NCBI GenBank assembly: GCA_002049455.2
Contig: KV919263.1
Span: forward strand, 1-37,069
Origin: Porphyra umbilicalis
Taxonomy: Eukaryota > Rhodophyta > Bangiophyceae > Bangiales > Bangiaceae
Reading direction: 5' to 3'
DNA length: 37,069 bases
This document shows positions 1-11,700 of this stretch, piece by piece (within the stretch, counting starts at the first letter, position 1; each line of letters starts with the position of its first letter). A program made the translations under genes and the position numbers. The notes beneath the pieces are model-generated. The model worked only from the letters and a program-made list of their open reading frames with translations, was not told the DNA's origin and did not search any database.

Positions 1-141
1 GGCCCAATTTGGCCATTTCGGCGTCCAATATGGGCTTCTCGCACTCTCAAACCGGTGAAATGACGATCGCCAGAGCTGCCACTAGTAGGCTGGGATCACG
101 AGGTGCGGTGGCGGATGACGCGAGATCTCGCGAGCCACAAG

Positions 142-846
142 ATTCCAGGCACGTTCGTGCAATACCCTGGCCTTCAGGACGGTGGCGCGCTCGGCGACGC
201 AAAGATACCGGGAAAGCCGGCCGGCTCCATGGCGGCGAGCACGCACGGGGGCACGTGCAGCCACGTTGCCGTGGCGGGGGGGGCGTGGGGCGGGGAAAGG
301 GGTGCCGCCGCCGCCGCCGCGGCGGCGGCGGCCCGCCGGCGTCGTGCAACGCCTACGGGCGGGGCCGTCACCCCGCCGCGCAGCGCACCTGCGCGCGGCC
401 GACAAGGCGCACGGGCGGGCGGATGGGATCGACCTCCGCGCCACGGGGCGCCTCTAACCGTGCCGTGAGATGGCGTTTGAAACCGCCGACGTGCCGCCGC
501 AACAGAAGCCGGCGCGTAGGCACGATCACCCGCGGGTCATCGCGCGCGCGTCGAACCCCGGAAGTCGCTGCACGCGGTCGCCGCGCGCAACTCGGGGCGG
601 TGGGGGGGGGCAGGGGGGCAGGCGCCGTCTGGGCCCTGTGACCCTTGTGGCAGGACAGTCCTTCTCAGCCGCGTAACTCTATTCGCTTTTAGCGTCATCG
701 CGACCCTTCCAATGCTGACACGCCCTCAGATCCCTGAGGACACGAATGCAGACTGCCGCCTCTGAAACGGAGATCAAGTCCCGTTATCTAAGTATATGTG
801 TGCATCACTACACTTTGAGAGCACCCTGTCCTAAAGGCCAGGGAAT
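142..846 (-). repeat. Repeat A, copy 1 (inverted relative to copy 2)
   Basis: About 705 bp, reverse-oriented copy of an interspersed repeat. One end carries the 20-bp imperfect palindrome CCCTGTCCTAAAGGCCAGGG at 824-843. The other end begins ATTCCAGGCACG and contains a second palindromic block around a CCCTGG/CCAGGG pair. Its reverse complement matches copy 2 with only two differences noticed by eye, both near 160-185. Several frames are open because the sequence is extremely GC-rich, but none resembles a protein I know, so I treat it as non-coding and non-autonomous. No target-site duplication is evident, so the limits are inferred from where the copies stop matching. Confidence 0.8.
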
Positions 847-3095
847 TTTTGTCCGCAGGGCCCCCGCGATGCGCTGCCCCCGCCGATACTGGCCCAGTGC
901 GCTCTTCCGACACTGGTCTCCAAGGGCGGATTGGGGGGTGAGGCTTGAGGAGGTTCGAGGCGCTGTCCCCACCGCCCTCCAGATGTCCCGGCCGAGCGGG
1001 CGCTGTTCCATCGGCCGCATGGCCGCTCGGCAGTGGTGCCCACCGCCGTCGTCGACGGCGTCCGTGTCGAAGCAGGTCTATGATATCCCCGTTGCCATAC
1101 CATCGACGTGGCGTGATTCGTCACGACGCTTTTATAGCTTTGTGCACCGCCTGCGCATCTCACCGCTCTGAGGGGTTCTCGATTCATGGTACGTCTGGCG
1201 GCAGCTTTTGTCTGCAGAGAGGAAGAGATCTGTTGACGACGGTCTTCACTGTTGGTGAGGCGCTCGTGAGACGGTGAGAAGACGTCTTCGACGCCCCAAG
1301 ACTGAGACAGATTGCTGACCAGCTGTCTTCGCTTTTTAAGCCATACGCTGCACGTTGCTTGTACGCCCTTCGATTTCTGCACAGACGCTTCCCCCACCCC
1401 CTGGGCGGATCGCGGCCCGAACCACGACGCTTTGTGACGGTGCTCGGCGGCAATGGTGTGCTTTAGCGGTGGCACGCGGCGGCGATGGCCGCCGCAGCAG
1501 CAGCGGCGGCGGCCGCGGTCAGTTGCACCGCCTTTGGTGGCGGCGACGCGCCCATGGGATCAGCCGGCTAGCAACAGCCGCCTGTCGTGAGGAGGTGGCT
1601 GGTGGGGGGAGGTCCGAGGGTGCAACCACTTGTGCCGCGGTCGGCGGCTACAGCCGCTCGTCTGGGCGGCCGCCGTCCCCCATCGACTAGTTTTTAAGCC
1701 TGTTGTTACGTACAGGAGTGCGGGCGGGTGGGAGTGCGGCAGTCCGCCCGTGCTCCGCCTGTCGGCCGGTGGACGTGGGGCGGCGCGCCCGTACGCCGCC
1801 TGCGCGGATTGCGCGCGGCCCACGGGCGGCGGCCGCAGTGGGCATTACGGGTGGGCGGTGGCAGCTCTGCGGAGGGGCCAGCTCCTCGAGGGAGGGGCGG
1901 TACACGGCGCGGCGGGGGCGGTGGCTCGACCGCTGCTGCGGTTGTCGCCGGCCGACGCGGTGCGGTCTTCGTGGGGAAGGGCGTGCGCGGCGGGAGGCGG
2001 GGCTCACCGAGGGGACGGAGCGGGTGGGCGATCCTCCACCGCGCGCGGCTGGCGACTTCGGGCCCAGGCCACAGCTATCACTGCAGTGGCCGTGGATCGC
2101 GGGTCGGGGGGTCATGACTTATTTGGCGGGGCATAATGTCGATGCGGACATGACGGAGTTGCTCTCGGATGGGGTTGTTCTTTCTTTGCTTGTTTCGCTT
2201 CGTTGTTTACTCCTGCATGGCGCTCTCTACGTTTCCGAGATTCTGTTTCAGTACACTCTGAGGCTCATTGCTGCACATGCGCCCTCTTTCATTTCCTGCA
2301 CGGTTTCGGCCGGCCGCTCCCCCTCACGCACCCTAGTCGCCCTGGCGCACCCCAGTCGCCCTCGCGCAGCCACCTACGGCCGCATCATGTTTGTGTTGCG
2401 GTGGCCATGCGTCGTGGCTGGCCAACTCGGTCAGCTGCACTGTGAGCGTTCTGTACACGCACGATTCGGGTGGATGATTCCATGGTGTGCAACTGGACGC
2501 GTCCGATCCAACCACTTCAGAGAGGCCTCCACGCCCACCTGTCTTGCCACCGATATGTCGGTATCGTCCTCTGCCACAATCCGCGAAGGCGGCTTCGCGA
2601 GACACCCGCCGTGACAGATGTTTGGGTGTGACCTGCGCTGGCATCGGGCCGAAAAGGGTCAGCCATGGGGCCGCGCGCGCTCTGTAAGAGCCTCCAGTTG
2701 CCGCTGCGGAGGCCGTGGGGACATAACAGGCGGTCGAACCGCACGCCGAAGGAGGGCCGGCTGGCGCCCGAGGCCCCGGTTACGCCCCACTTTCGACCCG
2801 CCCCCCCCCCGCGTTTGCACGTCGAATACTGTACCGCGGCCCCAAGCATCTCGGCAGAGTCGGGCAGTGGCAGCCGCTAGCACGCAGTGCCCCTCAAGCG
2901 TCGGCCCGTTCAGTGCATTGTGTGGCTGAGTCCGACCCACGTCTAGATCGCGCACAGCCATCCGTCGGCGAGTCATCAACCCGGGCCGCTACGTATGGGC
3001 CTTGTGGTCGCGAAAGACCGATGCCTCAACCACGCTCAAGGAGTGGAAGCGTCCGTGTTAAGTTGCGGCCCCAAATCACACGCCGCAGGCCATAT
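847..3095. other. No supported gene between the inverted repeat A copies
   Basis: This 2.25 kb of GC-rich sequence separates copies 1 and 2 of repeat A. It holds overlapping open frames on both strands, the longest about 300 codons at 1703-2614. They are Arg/Gly/Ala/Pro-rich with no recognisable motif, as expected by chance at this base composition. The inner flanks of the two repeat copies are not mirror images, so the copies look like separate insertions rather than one foldback unit. Confidence 0.5.
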
Positions 3096-3799
3096 TTCCC
3101 TGGCCTTTAGGACAGGGTGCTCTCAAAGTGTAGTGATGCACACATATACTTAGATAACGGGACTTGATCTCCGTTTCAGAGGCGGCAGTCTGCATTCGTG
3201 TCCTCAGGGATCTGAGGGCGTGTCAGCATTGGAAGGGTCGCGATGACGCTAAAAGCGAATAGAGTTACGCGGCTGAGAAGGACTGTCCTGCCACAAGGGT
3301 CACAGGGCCCAGACGGCGCCTGCCCCCCTGCCCCCCCCCACCGCCCCGAGTTGCGCGCGGCGACCGCGTGCAGCGACTTCCGGGGTTCGACGCGCGCGCG
3401 ATGACCCGCGGGTGATCGTGCCTACGCGCCGGCTTCTGTTGCGGCGGCACGTCGGCGGTTTCAAACGCCATCTCACGGCACGGTTAGAGGCGCCCCGTGG
3501 CGCGGAGGTCGATCCCATCCGCCCGCCCGTGCGCCTTGTCGGCCGCGCGCAGGTGCGCTGCGCGGCGGGGTGACGGCCCCGCCCGTAGGCGTTGCACGAC
3601 GCCGGCGGGCCGCCGCCGCCGCGGCGGCGGCGGCGGCACCCCTTTCCCCGCCCCACGCCCCCCCCGCCACGGCAACGTGGCTGCACGTGCCCCCGTGCGT
3701 GCTCGCCGCCATGGAGCCGGCCGGCTTTCCCGGTATCTTTGCGTCGCCGAGCGCGCCACCGCCCTGAAGGCCAGGGTATTGCACGTACGTGCCTGGAAT
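3096..3799 (+). repeat. Repeat A, copy 2
   Basis: Plus-oriented copy of repeat A, running from TTCCCTGGCCTTTAGGACAG to the palindromic tail that ends in GTGCCTGGAAT. It is near-identical to copy 1 but inverted. The end with the 20-bp palindrome faces the spacer in both copies. The near-identity implies a recent duplication or gene conversion, whereas copy 3 only 0.2 kb away is visibly diverged. Confidence 0.8.
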
Positions 3800-4013
3800 T
3801 ATGCACTCTGGCGCTGTCGTGGCAGGCCGATTTGGGCCCAAGCAGCTGGCTTTTAGATGCAGACAGCTGTATTGGTGGCAGAATGGCTGTTGGAAACCGT
3901 TACGTGTCCCATATTTAGCCCCGATCGAGGACGATCGCGTCGACGATTGCGCCGCAAAACCATTCTAATCCAGATTCACACTAAAGTAGCCTGCAGCACG
4001 GTCGGCTACCACG

Positions 4014-4647
4014 ATTTCCCTGGCCTTTAGGACAGGGTGCTCTCAAAGTGTAGTGATGCACACATATACTTAGATAACGGGACTTGATCTCCGTTTCAGA
4101 GGTGGCAGTCTGCATTCGTGTCCTCAGGGATCTGAGGGCGTGTCGACGTTGCAAGGGTCGCGATGACGCTAAAAGCGAATAGAGTTACGTGGCTGAGAAG
4201 GACTGTCCTGCCACAAGGGTCACAGGGCCCGGACGGCGCCTACCCCCCTATCACCCCCGACCGCCCCGAGTTGGGCGCGGCGACCGCGCGCAGCGACTAC
4301 GGGGGTTGAACGCGTCCGCGATGACCCGCGGGTGATCGTGCCTGCGCATCGGCTTCTGTTGCGGCGGCCCGTCGGCCGGCCGTCTAGCGGCGCGTTTAGA
4401 GGTGCGCTGCGCGGCGGTGTGAAGGCCCCTCCCGTCGGCGTCGCGCGACGCCGGCGAGCCGCCGCCGTTGCCGTGCCGGCGGCGGCACCCATTTCCCCGC
4501 CCCACGTTTCCCCCGCCACGGCAACGTGGCTGTGCGTGCCCCCATGCGCGCTCGCGGCTATGGAGTCGGCCGGCGTGCCCGGTGTCGATGCGTCGCCAAG
4601 CGCGCCACCGCCCTGAAGGCCAGGGTATTGCACGCACGTGCCTGGAG
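4014..4647 (+). repeat. Repeat A, copy 3 (diverged, shorter)
   Basis: Third copy, in the same orientation as copy 2 and about 215 bp downstream of it. The first 100 bases are nearly identical to copy 2, including the 20-bp palindrome and the stretch beginning GTGATGCACACATATACTTA. The GC-rich middle carries many substitutions and is about 70 bp shorter. The tail again has GGCCAGGGTATTGCACG followed by ACGTGCCTGGA. Confidence 0.75.
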
Positions 4648-5171
4648 TTCCATAGTCAAGGGCGGTTCGAATGCGCATGACGCGCGCAACGAGGTTTCCG
4701 GATCCTATCGGCATATGTTCGCAACAGTAGCCCACTTTAGCCCCCCTCCTGCCGTAAGTCCTAGCTTGTTTCAGCGGGGCTATGTGGACGCGTCGCGGAT
4801 CCAATCAGAGGCCGCCACGCGCAAGCCATTTGGGAATAATTTAAGGTTCCAAACGGCTATTGTTGGAACCGCCCTAATTACAACGGTGGGATGCAAGAAA
4901 AAACGTATATTTCACCAGCCGATTGTCGTAGCGGCCTGAAAGTGTGTCATAAAAAAGCTGATGAAGTAAGATCCAGGATGCGTCCATAACGAGCAAAAAC
5001 GCTTGAGCCATTGCTGAGTTCTGGGGGCCGCAATATGGGTCGCGCCCATGCGCCTTAATGCGTGGAATCGACCTTTAGGCGTGCCGCCCTCCGCCGCCCG
5101 CGCCCCCCCCCCCCCCGTCACCCCGACCGACGCCGACCGTCGCCGACCGACCGGTGGCGCTCGAGGGCGCC
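4648..5171. other. Upstream region of the PrimPol gene
   Basis: Sequence of moderate GC that turns into C-rich low-complexity sequence from about 5100, with long C runs. An ATG at 5048 opens a different frame that is only Pro/Arg-rich, and no homology begins there. I see no clear TATA box or other promoter element. The region presumably holds the promoter and leader of the primase gene. Confidence 0.3.
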
Positions 5172-8100
5172 ATGCCCCCCCCCCCCCCCCCCTCCCTCCC
5201 CCCCCTCACGGTCCCCCCCCCACGTTTTACCCCCCCCCCCCCCCCCCGACGCGCGCCACCGCGGGTGGATCCCCCCCGCCCTCCGCGACGGCGCCGCCCG
5301 CGCCGCCGTCACGGCGTCGCTGGCGGGCGGCCCGACGCGGCGCATCCGCCCGTTTCCGACGCAAGCGGCTGCCGCCGCCGCGGCAGCGTCTGCCAATGCC
5401 GCTGCGGGCGCCGCGCCGCGGGCGCGCCGGCGGCCGCGCCACCCGCCGACGGCGGGGGGGGGGGGGGCGTGCCGCCACCGCCACAGCGGCGGCGCACCGG
5501 GAGTACCACCGCCACCGCCGCCGCCGCCGCTACCGCCAATGCCGCCGCCGCTGCCGCCGCGGCGGCCACTGTGACGAGCGCGGCCACCGCCGTCGCTGCC
5601 GCCGCCACCGCCGCTGGCGTCGCCGCCGCCCCCGCCGCCGCCGAGCCGACCTACGACGAGGACGAGACCGTGCTCTTTGCGGTGGAAAAGGGCGCCGACG
5701 GCCGCCGCCGGTACGTGGCGTGCACGCGGGAGGCGTTGTGGAAGCGCTACGCCCCGCGCCTCGGGGCTGCCCTTCGAGCGCCGCCGCCGCCTCGGCCGCC
5801 GCCGCCGGCCGTCGCCGCCGGCCGCGGTGGGCCTCCCCCCACAGTGGTGGCGGCGGCGCCGCTGCCGCCACCGCTGCCGCTGCACGTGTACGAGGTCATC
5901 CCCGCGGGCGTGCCCGTCAAGCTCTTTTTCGACGTGGAGTTCGCGCGGGCAGCGGGCGGCTTGAACGCGGCCGCCGATGAGCGGTGCATGGTCGCTGATT
6001 TGCTGGCGCGCGTCGGCGGGGCGCTCGACGCGTTGCGGGGGGGGCGCGGGGGGGCGTCGGCCCCGACCGGCGCGGGCGCGGCGGGCGCGGCGGGCGCGGC
6101 GGGCGCGGCGGGCGCGGCGACGGCGGCGGGCGCGCCCACCGTGACGGCGGGAGTAGCAGCCGCTGCGGGCTGCGCGGCGGCTGCCGGTGGCGCCGCGGTG
6201 GTCGGCGACGGCGTTGGTGGGGGTGGCGCCGCGGATGGTGATGCGGGCGCCGACGCTGAGGCGGGTGCCGCCGCCGAGGCGGGTGCCGACGTCCGGCCAG
6301 CCGCCGGCTCCACGGCGACGGCCGACGCCGCCGCAGGCGGCGTGACGACCGCGCCAACCGCGGCGGCCGCTGTTGCGGGCGTGCCGGCTGCAGCAGACGC
6401 TGCCGTCACCGCCGCCGCATCTTCCTCGGGCCTGCCGCCGCCGCGCATTCCACCGCCACGCGCCCCCCCCCCCCCCCCACCACCCCCGTCAGCGACCATG
6501 GGGAGGACGTTGGGTGCGGCGGGCGGCGCGCCGCTTTGCCGCCGCTGCCGCCCCCCCCCCCCCCCCGCCGGCGTCCCCCCCCTGGTACCTCGCCGGAGCC
6601 GTCTACCTCGACTCGACGACGGCGGCCAAATTCTCCGCGCACCTCATCCTCCCCGCCGTGGTATTTCCGTCGATCGCCGACGCGGGCGTGTTTGTCCGCC
6701 GCCTCGTTGCCGAAGCGGCGGCGGCCGACGACGCGGCCGGCACGGCGCGGATGTTGGTGTCCCCAAAGCCGCCGCCACGCCCGCCGTCGCCGGCGGGCGC
6801 CACACCCACCGCCGCCGCCGCGGGCGCCGCTGACGGGGCGGCGGCGCCCGCCGCCCGCGTGCCGTTTGTGGATACGGGCGTGTACACGCGGAACCGGTGT
6901 TTTCGGCTCGTCGGCGCGTCCAAGTTTGGCAAAGCCGCCCGCCTGCTGCCGGCGCCCCTGCCGACCGTGCTGCCGCCGGTGGGCGGCGGCGGCGACGGTG
7001 GGGGCGCCACCGCCGCCGCCGCGCCGACAATGACGGCGGCCGAGCCCGCGGCGGTGGCGGTGGCAACGGGCGTGACGCGCGCCCTCTTCTTCCGCTCCCT
7101 CATCACCGCCGTGCCGACGCACCCGCCGCCGGTGGTCGTCACGACCGGCCTCGTGGCGCTCGGCGGGCCGGCGGGCCCGGGCCCGGGCCCGGGCGCGGTC
7201 GCGGGCGGTGGCCTCTGCGTCGACGTGCGGCCGCCCGGCACCCGTGGGCGCGCCGGCGACGCGCGCGGCGGTGGCGCCACCGCCGCCACCGCCAACGTTG
7301 ACGCCGACGCGGTCGCCCCCCCCGGCGTCACCGCGCACCTCGCGTCGCTCGTCGCGTGCGGCGGCGCGCCGACGGGCGGCCGCGGCACGCTCCGCACCGC
7401 GGTCGCCTACCCCGCGTCGGCGACGGTCGTCTACGCCGTCGGCGGTGGCTACCGATTTTGCGCCCGCATTGGGCGGCACCACCGCAGCAACGGGGTGTAC
7501 TTTGTGGTGGACGTGCGGCGGCGGGTCGTGACGCAGCGGTGCCACGACCCAGAGTGTGCGGGGTGGGCGTCGCCGCCAGTGGCGCTCGACGCGCGGCTGT
7601 TTGGTGGCGGGGGCGGGGGGCGGGACGGGGCGCCGCCGCCGCCGCCGCGGTGGGTGCCCGACGCGGGGGAGCTGGCGGCGCTGGCGGCGCTTGCCGCCGA
7701 GGACGTCGGCGCGGCGGCGGCGGCGGTGGCGGTGACGGGGGACGGTGGCAGCGTCGGCGGCGCGGGGGGCACGCCACGCTGCGGCGGCTGGACGCCCACC
7801 GCGGAGGAGCGGGCGGCGTTGGAGGCGGTCACCACGGACGAGCGGGCGGCGTTGGAGGTCGTCACCGCGGAAGACCTCGATGCACTGTGGGGGGACGACG
7901 GGCCGCCCGCAGGCGGCGGTGCTGCCGCCGCGGCGCGCCCCCGGTGGGTGCCCGACGCGGGGGAGCGGGCGGCGCTGGCGGCGCTCGCCGCCGAGGACGG
8001 GACAGCGGTGGACGGCAGTGACCCGGGGGGGGGCGGCGCTCGCAAGGATGGTGGCGACGCCGGCAACGCCGGCAACGCCGGCAACGGCAGCGGCGGCGGC

Positions 8101-8226
8101 GCCGGTGATGGTAGCGACGGCGGCGGCGCGCGGTCGCCGCACCCGCGGTGGGTGCCCGACGCTGGGGAGCGGGCAGCGCTCGCCGCGCTGGCCGCCGAGG
8201 CGGCGGGCGCCGCCGCACCGGCGTGA
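5172..8226 (+). CDS. PRIMPOL: PrimPol-type DNA primase-polymerase, with apparent frameshift at a C run
   Basis: PrimPol is an archaeo-eukaryotic primase-superfamily enzyme that re-primes stalled replication forks. The first frame, from ATG 5172, has a low-complexity N-terminus, then the family block YEVIPAGVPVKLFFDVEF with catalytic motif I Asp-Val-Glu at 5931-5939. An Ala/Gly-rich linker of about 200 residues follows. The remainder lies in the next frame: motif II KFSAHLIL (Ser-x-His, 6634-6642), motif III FVDTGVYTRNR (Asp 6871), and the zinc module with Cys 7459, His 7480, Cys 7540 and Cys 7555 in CARIGRHHRSN and QRCHDPEC. The end is TGA at 8224. Three C-terminal acidic repeats follow the zinc module. 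The two frames are joined by skipping one base near the C16 runs at 6463-6478 or 6551-6566. That fits a homopolymer miscount, but an intron or a true frameshift cannot be excluded. The start codon is uncertain, and a GTG at 5154 is in frame. The predicted protein is about 1,017 residues, far longer than the human protein (about 560), through low-complexity insertions. Confidence 0.85.
6073..6119 (+). repeat. 9-bp GC-rich minisatellite inside PrimPol linker
   Basis: About five tandem copies of the 9-mer GGGCGCGGC, encoding repeated Gly-Ala-Ala in the linker between catalytic motifs I and II. The unit length is a multiple of three, so changes in copy number keep the frame. Confidence 0.75.
7648..8199 (+). 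repeat. C-terminal RWVPDAGE repeats of PrimPol
   Basis: Three near-identical 18-19-residue units, RWVPDAGE followed by leucine/alanine-rich LAALAALAAE, are encoded at 7648-7704, 7942-7998 and 8146-8199. A diverged relative at 7786-7890 begins GWTPTAEERAALEAV. Each unit is acidic and amphipathic with one Trp. In animal PrimPol the C-terminus carries acidic RPA-binding motifs, so a similar docking role is possible here, but that is inference only. Confidence 0.8.
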
Positions 8227-8786
8227 CGCGGCCGCGACGGTGGCGGCGGCGGCAGTGGCCTGTGGGGGGGGAGGCGCCGGTGTGTGCGCGCCGTACCGAC
8301 GCACCGCCGGCGGCGGCGGCGCACACGGTCCGTGACGCCCGCCGAGGCCGCTGCCACGGCCCGGCCGGGTGTTGACGCCCGCGGCGCCGCCGGGGCACAC
8401 CCCGCCCCCTCCCCGTGGAGGATACCGCGGCGGCCGTCACGTAGCGCCACGGCCGCGAGTGGTACGACACACCATGGTCGGGATCGTGAACGGGCGGGCC
8501 GCGTTTGGGGCTGTGAGGCGGCCGGCACGGCGCGTGAGCAACGCTGGTCTTGGGTGTGGGACGGCGACCGACGGCGATGCCTTTGCCCGCAGGTTCAGAA
8601 AAAGCGACAAAAACGGCAACACTCTTCCGAGACGAGAAAACAGAGGCAAACGCAATGCCCAAGGGCGTTGCCGACAGATGCGTACGATGTGTGCACAGGG
8701 CAATCGGACAACAACATCAACAAGCTCACCCTCCACACAACGCGACCACAAAAAAAAGAGCAGACAACACGCACGTGACGCCCGAC
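8227..8786. other. Intergenic region between convergent PrimPol and UBA1
   Basis: 560 bp shared by the 3' ends of two convergent genes. GC content falls toward the UBA1 stop, with an A-run near 8751-8758. I see no canonical AATAAA on either strand near the stops and no gene. Confidence 0.5.
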
Positions 8787-11700
8787 TCAGAAGCGGAAGC
8801 GGTAGCGGCAGTACGGGACTTCCACGTCCTCCCCCTCCTTGTCCGTGCAAATCAGCTCCATGACCAGGTAGCGCTGCTTAGCCAGGAAAGTGAGCTTGCC
8901 GACCGTCCGCGCCACCTCGGACAGGGGCGTCGCCAGCCGCTCCTGCAGGCGCCGCGGGTTGGTGAAGGAAGCGTACAGGATGCTCACGCCGCACGACACC
9001 ATGCTCACCTCCAAGCCATAGTGGGTCTTAATGGCCTCGAGAAATTCGCCGAGCGTAATGTCCCGCCCTTCATTGACGTCGAGCAGGTCCCATAGCGTCC
9101 AAAAGCGGCCATGGCCCATGTCCGTCGCCGCCGCCACGACCGGCTCGCTGAAGGCAAAGAAGGGGAGCGCCAGGTTGGCAAAGCCGTTCTTAAAGCACTC
9201 GAGCTTCTTCTCTGCCGCGTCGCGTCGCGCCTTAGCGTCGCTCCCCTTTGCGGCGGCCTTGCACCAAGCGCCGCCGTCATAGCCGCCGCCGTCCCGGTCC
9301 GTATAGCCGAGGCGCACAAGCTTAAGCATCTCAATGCAGACGAGGCCCGTCACAAAGGAGGTCGTTGTCGCAATGGCGGGGATGATTTTGCCGGCAATCA
9401 TCTTGCTCTTGTGCCGGTCCGCCGGCTCGATCGAGTAGTTGGCCGCCCGAAGGTTGCTGCACGCAGTAATGACGTCAATGTGGTGATTGGTGTCGTCGTC
9501 CTTTTCAAACTCGAGCGGCACCAACGTCTTGGACGCCCCGTCGCTGCCCGCAGAGCCCGCCGGTGGGAGGGCCTTGAGCAACGTCTCAATTCGCTCGTCG
9601 TCCTGGTCCAAACTCCCCGCGCCCGACGCGTTCTGCTCCGACGCCTCGGCTTCGGTCGTTGCAATCTTCACGCCCGCCTTGGGCACAAAGTCGGGTACCA
9701 TAACGGCCGCCAGGGCCGCCGGGAAGTGCGCCATGTCCTTATCCGACACGGGGATACCATACACCTGCGCGCGCAGCAGCGCGGCAGAGGTGACAAAGGC
9801 CATGTGCGTCTCGTCCGCCGCGTTAAAGGTCAGCGGCGTCGGCACCCGTTTCGTGCCACTCCAAAACGGTACCTTGTTGGCATCGACCATATCCGCAGGG
9901 AAGGCGTGGAGGAGCTGCTTGATCGACGAGGAGAACATCTCCTCAAACAACAGACGGCTCCACTTAATGCAGTCCTCCACACTCAACGGGCGCTCCGTCA
10001 CTAGCGACGAGTGCACCGCCTCGAGTGTCGCGAGCATGGTGCCGGGGCCCTGCTTCTTCAGGTCATCAAAGAAATCTTTGCCGCGGGAGCCGAGGTACGC
10101 GTTGCAGTCTTCGGGCGTCCCGCGGAAAGAACCCTCAAACCAGTCGCGCGCCCACTGGAGAGTGTGCTCAATCTGGTAGGGGAAGTTCTTGAGCGTGCAA
10201 ATGGGGATGCTCTTCTCCGGCGGGTCACGGGACGAGCTGTACGACTCGGTGAGGCCGGGGACGACGACCTGCGTGTTGCCCTTCGTGCCAAGCGTCCCCG
10301 AGTCGAGCAGCGGCTTGACGTAGTACACGCACCGCTGGTCGACGTACAGCCGAGCCTGCACATTGTCCAGCGCGTTGCACACGCCCGACAGGCCGTCCCA
10401 AAATTCGTCGTCAAACGTCGCCTCCGTTTCAGGCCCAACGCGCACCTCGTGCGCGACAATGTTCACGTCGGAGTTCATGACGCGCACCGCCGCCGCGGCC
10501 GCCACGCTCTTGGGCTTGTGGATGTCCGCGTCGCGGAAGAGGAACTGGCGGGACAGGTTGGACTTTTCAATCTGGTCCATGTCTGTAATCACAATGCCGC
10601 CGCCGCTGGCAGCGTCCACACCGACGCCCATCATGGCCCAATTCTTGAGCATCTCACAACCAATCGCGCCGGCGCCGACCAGGAAGTAGTTGAGGGCGGC
10701 CAGCTTCTTCTGCACCGTCGCGCCGAGCACCGCCACCTGACCGTCATAGCGGGAGCCGGTCGGCGCACACTCAGCTTCGGTCGGCGGGGGGGACGGCAGC
10801 ACCTCCTGGCAGTCGATGTAGAAGAACTGCTTGATGGGCATGAACTTGCCCGACGTTGCCTTAAGCACCTCCTGCGCCGCAATGCCGCCGAGCGTCGCCG
10901 CCATGGGTGACAGGACCCCCGCCGCGGTGCGGGCAAAGCACTCGAGCACCTTGGCGTCGAGGTCGTCGGCGGCCGAGCCGGCTGCCGCCTCGACAAATTC
11001 GACAAACTTGGCCGCGTGCGCCGCGCTGCCGGGCGTTGGGAGCGCGCCGCCGAGCGTCGCGCGGAAGGCATCAACTGCCTGGAAGGCCGCGTGCGTCGTC
11101 CCCATCTGCATCATTTTGGCAAAATCCGCAATGACGTACTCCGGCTCCTCCGCCGCCTCGGGCAGCGACTTAAACACAATCGTCGACGGCATCTTGACCT
11201 GCGTGGCGTAGCCGCCACGGACGTATTCGCCCATGGCCGCCACCTCTTCGCGGCAGCCGACCAGGGAGAAGGTGAAGGGCCCGAGGACCTTGATTTCCCG
11301 CGGCTTGCCATCGTTGAGGCCCGTCATGCCCTGAACTTCCGTAAACGATACGTGGTCACCCGCCTCAAAATCGTGCCGCTGCTCATCGAGGCACGTGACG
11401 ACCACATCGTCGCCGTCGACGGTGACGGCAGAGATCATGACGGAACGGGGCTGCTCACCATTGACGTCCGACACCGTAAACGCCGGGCCAAAGTCGTTGA
11501 AGATGCGACCAAAGGCGCCAAACGCGCCGACCGACATGAACTTGACGTCAGCCGAGCGGCAAGCCGCGTCGACGGCCGTTTGCGCGGCCAGGCTCTGGTT
11601 GACAAGCACCACCGCTGTGTACTGCGACGCGGCAGCCGAGACAGTGTCGGCCACCGACGCGCCGCCGTCCGCCTCGAGCAGCGACACGGACACGTAAGGG

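Noticed and set aside
1703..2614. 303-codon plus-strand frame between repeat A copies
   Set aside because: Its composition is that of random GC-rich DNA, other frames overlap it, and it lacks any motif.
5118..8662. Long minus-strand frames opposite PrimPol (up to 664 codons)
   Set aside because: They are Arg/Gly/Ala-rich low-complexity shadows of the plus-strand gene with no domain motifs.
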